64,000 nucleotides of DNA. Origin: Sambucus nigra. Taxonomy: Eukaryota; Streptophyta; Magnoliopsida; Dipsacales; Adoxaceae. This document shows, piece by piece, positions 57,102-64,000 of this stretch. The number at the start of each line of letters is the position of its first letter. Positions within the stretch are counted from its first letter, which is position 1. Under the pieces are notes generated by a model. The model had not been told where the DNA came from, did not search any database, and was given only the letters and a program-made list of their open reading frames with translations. The translations under genes and the position numbers were made by a program. The stretch spans positions 157,761,241 to 157,825,240 of the forward strand of contig OX422221.1 of NCBI GenBank assembly GCA_949130495.1, read 5' to 3'.

Positions 57102-58970
57102 CTAGAAGGTACCTGGTAAGAACAACTCTGGATAACGTTCGCGTATCTCATCCTCGCGCTCCCATGTGGACTCCTCGACATTATGATGTCGCCACTGAAC
57201 ACGTACTAACGGAACTATCTTTGACCGCAGTTTCCGCTCACTTCGGTCCAAAATAGCAATCGGCCCCTCCTCGTAGGAGCTATCAGGCTGGAGATCGATG
57301 TCCTCCAAAGCAATGTGAGAATGAGCCAAATCGTCTCTAAGATATTTCCTTAGCGAGGAAATATGAAACACATCGTGAATCCGATGTAAATGCTCCGGTA
57401 ATCCAAGCCTATACGCAACCGGTCCAATCCGCTCAATAATAGGAAATGGTCCCACATATCTCGGTGCCAACTTCCCTTTCTTCCCGAAATGCATAATCCC
57501 CTTCATAGGAGATACTCTGAGCAAAACCTGGTCCCCCACTTGGAACTCCCTGAAGAACCTCTTCGCATCAGCATAGCTCTTCTGCCTGTCCTGAGCAACC
57601 CGAATGCGACCCCGAATCAATTCTATCCTTGCCGAAGTATCCTGAATCACTTCCGACCCAAGTAGTTTGTTGTCCCCCACCTCCAACCAACATGCTGGGG
57701 AACGACAAGGTCTACCGTACAACGCCTCAAATGGAGCCATGCCAATGGTGAACTGGTAGGAGTTATTGTAAGCAAACTCCACCAGTGGAAGATACTGCTC
57801 CCATCCACCCCCAAAATCAATGATACGCATACGTAGCATGTCCTCCAACATTTGGTTTGTACGCTCCGTTTGCCCATCAGTCTGCGGGTGATACGCCGTA
57901 CTCAACCGCAGTTCCGTGCCCATGGCCTCTTGAAAACTCTCCCAAAACCGTGAAACAAATATCTTGTCTCGGTCAGACACGATATTTAAGGGCACACCGT
58001 GATGTCTCACTATCTCTGAAATAAAGAGCTGGGCATACTCTCCCGCAGTGTAATCTGTCCTTACGGGTAGAAAATGAGCGACTTTGGTCAACCTGTCCAC
58101 AATTACCCAAATAGATTCGTGACCTCTCTGTGACGTAGGCAATCCCGTGATAAAGTCCATGGATATGCTCTCCCACATCCACATCGGGACCTCCAACGGA
58201 TGTAGCAGTCCTGCCGGTCTCTGATGATCCACTTTTACTAGCTGACAAATGGCGCATTTAGAAACAAACTCGACAATATCTCTCTTCATCCCGCTCCACC
58301 AATACTGACGTCTCATGTCTTGGTACATTTTATCCCCACCGGGATGTACCACGAACCGTGAGCCGTGCGACTCGGCCATCACCTCATGCCGTAATTCCTC
58401 CCCTTCCGGAACTACTAATCTCCCATTGAAGCGTACTCCCCCGTCTGAGCTAACGGTATAGGACTCGGCTCCCTCTGCTAGTAATCGAACTATCTGCTCC
58501 TGACAGAACGAGTCATTTGCCTGTGCCCTTACTACCTTCGTGACAATCTGAGGTGTAACGGTCATCACAGACATGAACGATCGGGCCACTGCATCCTGGT
58601 GTCCCAATTCCTTCCACTTGGCCTTCCACACCTCTGCCACTTTATCTGCTGGCCTACGGCTCAACGCGTCTGCCACCACGTTAGCCTTCCCCGGGTGATA
58701 CTGGATATCAAACTGATAGTCCTTCACAAACTCAAGCCACCTTCGCTGTCGCATATTCAACTCCTTCTGCGTGAATAGGTACTGCAGGGACTTGTGGTCT
58801 GTGAACAATCGAAACTTCTCCCCCAAAAGATAATGTCTCCATATCCGAAGGGCAAATACAACTGCCGCCAACTCCAAGTCATGAGTGGGGTAATTCTTCT
58901 CGTGAGGCTTTAGCTTACGGGAAGCATAAGCTATGGCCTGACTCTTCTGCTGCAATACACCTCCAAGTCC
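57102..58970 (-). pseudogene. Pol C-terminal part: RNase H, integrase, chromodomain
   Basis: This continues the upstream pol in the same frame after a TAA. RNase [21 protein letters not shown] and [12 protein letters not shown], ending ADALSRR. Integrase, numbered from the Met at 58955: zinc-binding H197/H204 with C234/C237 (CAICQ), and catalytic D267 (SMDFITGLP), D328 (SDRDK) and E364 (TERTNQML), all present. [17 protein letters not shown] block follows. At the C-terminus [21 protein letters not shown] and [15 protein letters not shown] form a Tekay-type chromodomain, which in this lineage directs insertion into heterochromatin. The stretch of 617 codons has no internal stop. The frame ends with TGA-type termination 29 bp before the purine tract. 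Confidence 0.93.
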
Positions 58971-61058
58971 TTATAAGGACGCATCGGTGTATACTAGATA
59001 CTCAACTCCCGGTCTCGGCAATGCTAACACAGGTGCTGAGGTCAACTTATCCTTCAATTCATCGAATGCCAACTGACATGCATCACTCCAGATGAATGAC
59101 ACACCCTTACGAGTCAGATGTGTCAAAGGACCTGCTATCGTCGAGAATCCCCTAATGAACCTCCTGTAGTATCTTTCTAGGCCCAAGAAACTACGAATCT
59201 CTGTCGGTGTCGTGGGCTGTCCCCACTCCCTCACCGTGGATACCTTCCCCGGATCAACAGATATTCCCCGGTCGGAAATAATATGTCCCAAAAACTGGAC
59301 CTCCTTCAGCCAAAACCCGCACTTCTCATACTTTGCATACAGCTCGTTCTGACGTAGCGTCTGCAAAACTTGCCTCAAATGCTCGGCGTGCTCCTCCTTT
59401 GTCTGGGAGTAAACCAGAATATCATCGATGAAGACAATGACAAACTGATCTAGGAAATCCCTGAACACTCTATTCATCAAGTACATTAACACTGCTGGAT
59501 CGTTGGTCAAACCAAAAGGCATAACCCGAAACTCGTAAGAACCATATCTCGATAAGAACGCAGTCTTCGAGACGTCCTCCTCCCTGATACGCAACTGATG
59601 GTATCTCGATCTCAAATCAATCATTGAGAAGAAGGAAGCTCCTCTCAACTGGTCGAATAAGTCATCGATTCGAGGCAACGGATACTTATTCCGTATCGTG
59701 ATCTTATTCAACTCTCGGTAGTCCACACACAATCTCAGTGAACCGTCTCTCTTCTTCACGAACAACACAGGGGCACCCCACGGTGAAGTACTCTTCCGAA
59801 TAAACCCCTGACCCAACAACTGCTCGATCTGATCCCGTAACTCCCTCATCTCAGCTGGAGCCATACGGTACGGTGCGCGTGCTATAGGTATCGTATCTGG
59901 CAATAAGTCTATAACAAAGTCTATCTCTCGACTGGGGGGTAGGCCTGGTATCTCCTGAAACACATCGGAATACTCCCTGACAACTGGGATCGAATCTAAA
60001 GGAATCACAACCTCCTTAGAGGTATCCTCCTCTAGGTAATACAAATGAGCGATCGAGCCTCCCTCTGGGCGAGGCATCGCCACTACAAACATCTCTTGCC
60101 CCGGAATGGCAAAAATAATGCTCCCACCGAAGCAATCAATCATGGCTCTATAATCAGCGAGCCAATCCATACCGATAATCACATCGTGAACATGCATATC
60201 TAATACCAACATATCTGCAGGTAATACCAGACTACCAATCTCTACCCCCACTCCCCGGCATATAAAGAAAATAAGTGACCCACTCCCCAATGGTGAGTCT
60301 ACACACGTCACTGTGCTCTCTGCCGTAGCTAACAACCCTAAGGCTTTCGCAAAATGTGTAACTATAAAGCAATGTGTTGCCCCCGTATCAAACAAAACCC
60401 GAACCATAGTACCATGGATAGGAAACATACCCTCAATAGCGGGTGGTGCCTGCGGAGCTGCTGCCTGGTGGACGTTATAGACACGTCCATACTGTAACTG
60501 TCCCTGCTGCACTGGAACTGCTGGAATGGCTGGAAGAGCTGGCACCTGGGCTGGAGCTGGGAGGGCTGGTGGAAAAAGTGGCCTCTGTGGCTCATGTCGA
60601 GCACCCTGCTGCTGTTGCGGGGCCCTGCCCCTATCAGTACAGTCCTGGCGTTTATGGCTAGTCTTGCCACAAACGAAACACTTCCCCGGGAAGTTTCCCC
60701 CTCTCTGTCCCTGCTGCCCCCAGCCCTGGTGGCCGTTATCGTTCCTCCACTGGCCCTGCTGAAACTGATGTTGACCATTCTGACCCTGCTGGTTCTGATG
60801 GCCGTTCGGATCCTGATGGCTCTGCCGGAAACCTCCCTGTCCGTACCTAAAATTCCCTGACCTGAACCTCTTATGATCCCCTTGCTGGGAACCCTGATCA
60901 CCCTGTCTCTGCCCCTGAACAGATTGTGCCCCACTGGCACCATTTCCCCCAGTCCTGCCCTGATGGCTGGACTCTCCTGACCTCTTGCCTTCATTCATGT
61001 GAAAGCGATGATCTTGGCAGTGTAACAGTACAGCGTTAACCACATCAGAATAAGTGGC
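58971..61058 (-). pseudogene. Gag C-terminus, protease and reverse transcriptase
   Basis: In frame with the gag segment, after a TAG. Numbered from Met 61043: Gln/Gly-rich stretch 30-118, zinc knuckle [14 protein letters not shown] at 122-135, Pro/Gln linker, and protease with [11 protein letters not shown] (DTG 219-221). RT follows, with [19 protein letters not shown] (439-457) and catalytic FIDDILVYS (538-546), then the thumb and the start of RNase H (VYTDASL). A TAA at 58971-58973 ends the segment in RNase H. Some conserved positions are unusual: [20 protein letters not shown] (NAPA expected) and [12 protein letters not shown] may therefore be impaired even without the stop. Confidence 0.93.
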
Positions 61059-61727
61059 CTACGAGAGGTTCCCTAACAAGTGCTGACGAATCCTCCATGT
61101 CAACCCGTCCGTGAATTTTTGTATCTTCTTCTCCTCCATCGGTATCTCATCCGGAACAATGTTCAGAAGATCAGTAAATTCGGCCTCATACTCGGCCACA
61201 GTCTTACCCTCCTGTCGAAGGCTCATCAACTTCCTCCTCATTTCCGTGTGAACAGCTGACGGAAAGTACTTGCGGTCGAACCGCACCCAGAACTCCTGAA
61301 TAGTGAGAGTGTCTCTCTCCTCCACGGTGGTAATAGACTCCCACCACTGCAATGCAGACCCTACTAGCTTAAAGGTAGCTAGTATCTGCTTCTGGACATC
61401 TGTGCACTCATACATCCTCAAGTGCCGCTGTATATCCTTCCTCCACTGACTCGAAACTACCACATCGGAGCTACCTGCGAACTCCGGAGGGTGTGCTTTC
61501 TGAAAAGCATCACGTACACGTTCCCAAGCAGACGGGAATGCATGAGCCTGAACTGGCGCGGCTATCGGCGCCTGAGGTAGTGCCTGCTGAACTACAGCTA
61601 GTGCAGCATTTACTGCCTGGGCCACAATGGATGCAACCTCGGCGGCATTCATCGTGCCCTGAACTGGTGCGGGCAGTGGTTCTGGCATTGCATCCCTGGG
61701 AACCCGTTGTGCACGTCGTGGAGGCAT
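61059..61727 (-). pseudogene. Gag N-terminal part
   Basis: The ATG at 61727 starts MPPRRAQRVPRDAMPEPLPA, 185 bases downstream of the LTR. An Ala/Pro-rich N-terminus is followed by the retrotransposon gag core: HPPEFAGSSDVVVSSQWRKD, LRMYECTDVQKQILATFKLV, WWESITTVEERDTL and FWVRFDRKYFPSAVHTEMRR. The segment ends at RIRQHLLGNLS with a TAG at 61059-61061, inside gag before the zinc knuckle. The next segment is in the same frame, so this is a plain nonsense mutation, not the normal gag end. Gag forms the particle around the element RNA. Confidence 0.93.
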
Positions 61728-61911
61728 CTGAAATAAGAATGAAGTTTATAAGTTCGCAGTTATAAACTTAAAATAGCTGAAGAACGTAGCACATACAAGA
61801 GAATACAACAGTCCTAAAATATAGGGCTCTATATCAAAGAAAGCTCAGCGAAAAACATAATAAGCCGTACAGATCCTAAAGGACACTAGAACCTGATGCT
61901 CTGATACCACC
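61728..61911 (-). promoter_or_regulatory. Leader and primer binding site
   Basis: On the minus strand the 5' LTR is followed by GGTGGTATCAGAGCATCAGG (61911-61892), a clean tRNA-iMet primer site. A leader of about 165 bp runs to the gag ATG. Confidence 0.9.
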
Positions 61912-64000
61912 TGTGACACCCCGACTAATTAAATACCGGGTAGCTACTCCTTTATTAAATTAATTCAAAATGCCAAGTTGGTTAAGTTAATAGCATCACT
62001 GTCGAAAACATTTTAATAATTACTAACCACCTAGTATTTAAAAGTAAGTGCCAAATTTTAAGTTAAGTCTGATTAACATGCAGTAAAAGAATAATGAAAG
62101 AATAATAACCATTCACTATAATGAAGTAATGAATAACCAACAACATAAATATAAATCCGGAGGAAAACTCCTCACAACAATCCCACAACTAAAAATAATA
62201 TTACAAGTCTGAATCCTGAATAATTACATGCCAAAGGTCTGAATAACTGAAATAAATGAAATGTCTCTAAAAGAAATGGGCGACATGCCCTACAACTGAT
62301 AACTGATGAATATCGAGTCAAGATAGATGAAGCGTCTACAAGCAAAGTCCTGTAACTTCCACAAACAGCTACAACTCGTCACCTGAATGAGAATCCTATG
62401 CATGGTGTCCTTGTGGCTGGGCACCTAAAATGGTTTTTACAAAAATCGATTTGAAAGCAAATGGGCTAGAGCCCGAAAGTGGAAATCATTTTAAAAACAG
62501 CAAGTGTTTTAATAACATTAAAACATTAAATGCAAAATACATGTTAGGACATGCACTCACATGAAATTCTCACCTCTCGACTACATGTGCACTCCTAACG
62601 TACCGTACCCATCTATAAGACATCCATATCTAACCAAACCGTAATAAGTTCTACCCCTTACTACTCGATTCCCATAATACATTCTATCGTTATCAAATAA
62701 ATAGAGGGCTTTACTTAAACTCAGATTCCCAATATGTAATACATTTCACTATCGGTTAGCCCGTTACGTTTTCTCAAAACAATACCATAATTTTTCACAA
62801 TATTAACATGAAAGTTCCCATTAATTAAATGTATATTATTCCCGTCATAAATATACAATAGAATACAAGCACCCCGAGACTAAGCTGCGGTGCACACATA
62901 CTCTGCTATCCATCCCGGTACATCACGTACATAAGGATCACGCATTCCGAATCTCTCAGGAATCGTTCAGATAACAACATCACAAATAATGGAGGCGAAC
63001 ACAGTCACATCACATGGGTCACGCACATACCTGCGCTCCCACGATCAGCAGACTTATTAACATCCCAATAAGTCTTTCTCTGACTTATGTTCATCGAGGT
63101 AACCAGTCTAAATCCGGGCAACACAAGGATTAGAAGGCCCTAAGCGAACGCAAACCTCCCGTGATAGCAAGTATGGTAGGTATGTCATACACATAAAATC
63201 AATACATATACTAAGTATGAACACATCTTAGTAATCACCATAATATATTGGTACATATCTCTTCTCGTACTGACATATAATACTACACCATTTATATGTT
63301 CCCGGTTAATATAATTAATTAGGCCGTCAATAGTTCTCGCACATCGTAATAGATTCTCACGTCCTAATTCCTATATTCCCTTAGGTTCAAACTACACTTC
63401 TAGGTTTGAATCCTCATTATATCCCAAATATATCAATTTATCATCAAGGGAAAGCTATCTCTACCTACACACAAGGTTACGGGGCACTCGGGATCAAAAC
63501 AGGCTAAAAAGCCTAAACTGTCCACTCGTTCGAAGTCTCGTTCGAACGAGGCTGTTCGAACGAGAGTTCGTTCGAACGAACTGGCCTATCTAACGAGGTC
63601 TCGTTCGAATGAGGTTATCGAACGAACTTCACCCTCGTTAGAAGTCAATGGTCAACTCGTTAGAAGCTCGTTCGAACGAGTTCGTTCGAACGACCTGGGC
63701 AGGTCTTCTAACGAGCGACCAGATTCGAGCCCAGATTTCTTATTTTCGTTTTTCCCATCTTTCTACATCTCAAATCTCATCCAAACATTACTCCAACGAT
63801 TGTTTAAGGTTCCTAATCGTCCCTAAACATCCTTAGATCACATATTAACATGTTTGGGGGTGTTAATTCATCCTAACATCATTCAAATATCAAATCTCTA
63901 CATATTTTTCCCCAATTTCAAACACATGAACCCTAGAATTTATAAATCATCTAGAAGTCTAATTAAATCCGTTTTTGGTTTCATACTAATTGTAATATCA
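61912..64000 (-). repeat. 5' LTR of the young Tekay-like element, incomplete
   Basis: Its inner end TGTGACACCCCGACTAATTA at 61912 is the same as at 54144. The LTR matches the left copy throughout with scattered substitutions and one single-base indel (T run near 62056). About 830 bp, including its outer end, lie beyond the window. The palindrome cluster is at 63521-63717. Confidence 0.95.

Larger units (their letters stand above)
54144..64000 (-). mobile_element. Young Tekay/Del-like chromovirus element (5' LTR cut by window end)
   Basis: A minus-strand gypsy element: 5' LTR from the window edge to 61912, primer site, gag-pol, purine tract, 3' LTR 57059-54144. By eye the LTRs differ at about 25 positions in the 2.09 kb that can be compared, roughly 1.2 percent, so it is the youngest large element here. 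ATCAC (54139-54143) should be one copy of its target duplication; the other lies outside. It inserted into the antisense PMD gene of the Tat element. Two stop codons break its single long reading frame. Confidence 0.95.

Noticed and set aside
60362..60994. 210-codon minus-strand frame and several plus-strand frames in the Gln/Gly-rich gag region
   Set aside because: Low-complexity gag sequence is open in several frames. The zinc knuckle and protease are only in the main frame.
61059..61061. TAG between gag segments as a programmed readthrough site
   Set aside because: It lies in the middle of gag before the zinc knuckle, not at a gag-pol boundary, and a second stop (TAA) lies in RNase H. Simple nonsense mutation is the better reading.

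Overview
The window looks like intergenic DNA from a large, repeat-rich flowering-plant genome, most likely a eudicot. I find no intact host gene. Nearly all recognisable sequence is transposable-element DNA: chromovirus (Tekay/Del-like) and Tat-like Ty3/gypsy retrotransposons, Ty1/copia elements, solo LTRs and non-autonomous hAT elements. They are nested in one another, and many insertion sites are exact because target-site duplications (TSDs) can be read. The species cannot be named from the sequence.

Layout. (1) 1-1520 and 16349-19600 are two halves of an old copia-like region, split by a large Tekay-like gypsy element (1526-16348, TSD CTTGC). That element has ~3.1 kb LTRs and a decayed interior. 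A 559-bp hAT element sits in its interior (4802-5360). Its 3' LTR has been opened by a 4.0-kb fragment (11238-15254) that resembles the 3' end of a Tat element in reverse, with a plant-mobile-domain (PMD) pseudogene that is itself split by another hAT (13714-14824). (2) 19640-21230 is mostly blank apart from an RNase H scrap. (3) 21230-30618 is a decayed copia element on the minus strand, interrupted by a 3.15-kb solo LTR (24922-28075, TSD GTATG). (4) 31850-33953 is the 5' end (LTR, primer site, gag) of an old Tat element, cut by a second Tat element. (5) 33954-54143 is that second Tat element: LTR, long 5' UTR, gag, protease, RT, two RNases H, integrase on the plus strand, then two antisense pseudogenes (DUF7745-like and PMD-like). 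It carries a hAT in gag (38122-39591) and a 3.8-kb solo LTR in the antisense gene (46772-50587, TSD GGGTA). (6) 54144-64000 is a young Tekay-like element on the minus strand; its 5' LTR runs off the window. Its gag-pol is one reading frame broken by only two stop codons.

How it fits together. The nesting gives a relative order: old copia and old Tat first, then Tekay-1 and the second Tat, then hATs and solo LTRs, and the right-hand Tekay-like element last. None of the polyproteins is intact, so no element here is visibly autonomous. The right-hand one is closest.

The most unusual signal is not a gene. Several unrelated LTR families carry a dense cluster of short self-complementary words (TTCGAA, TCGATCGA, CCGATCGG cores), in two families immediately upstream of the TATA box. 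A related word pair with the same 26-bp spacing lies upstream of the TATA box of the antisense DUF7745-like gene. The second notable feature is the pair of antisense host-like genes carried by the Tat element, with a similar PMD gene in a second Tat-like fragment.
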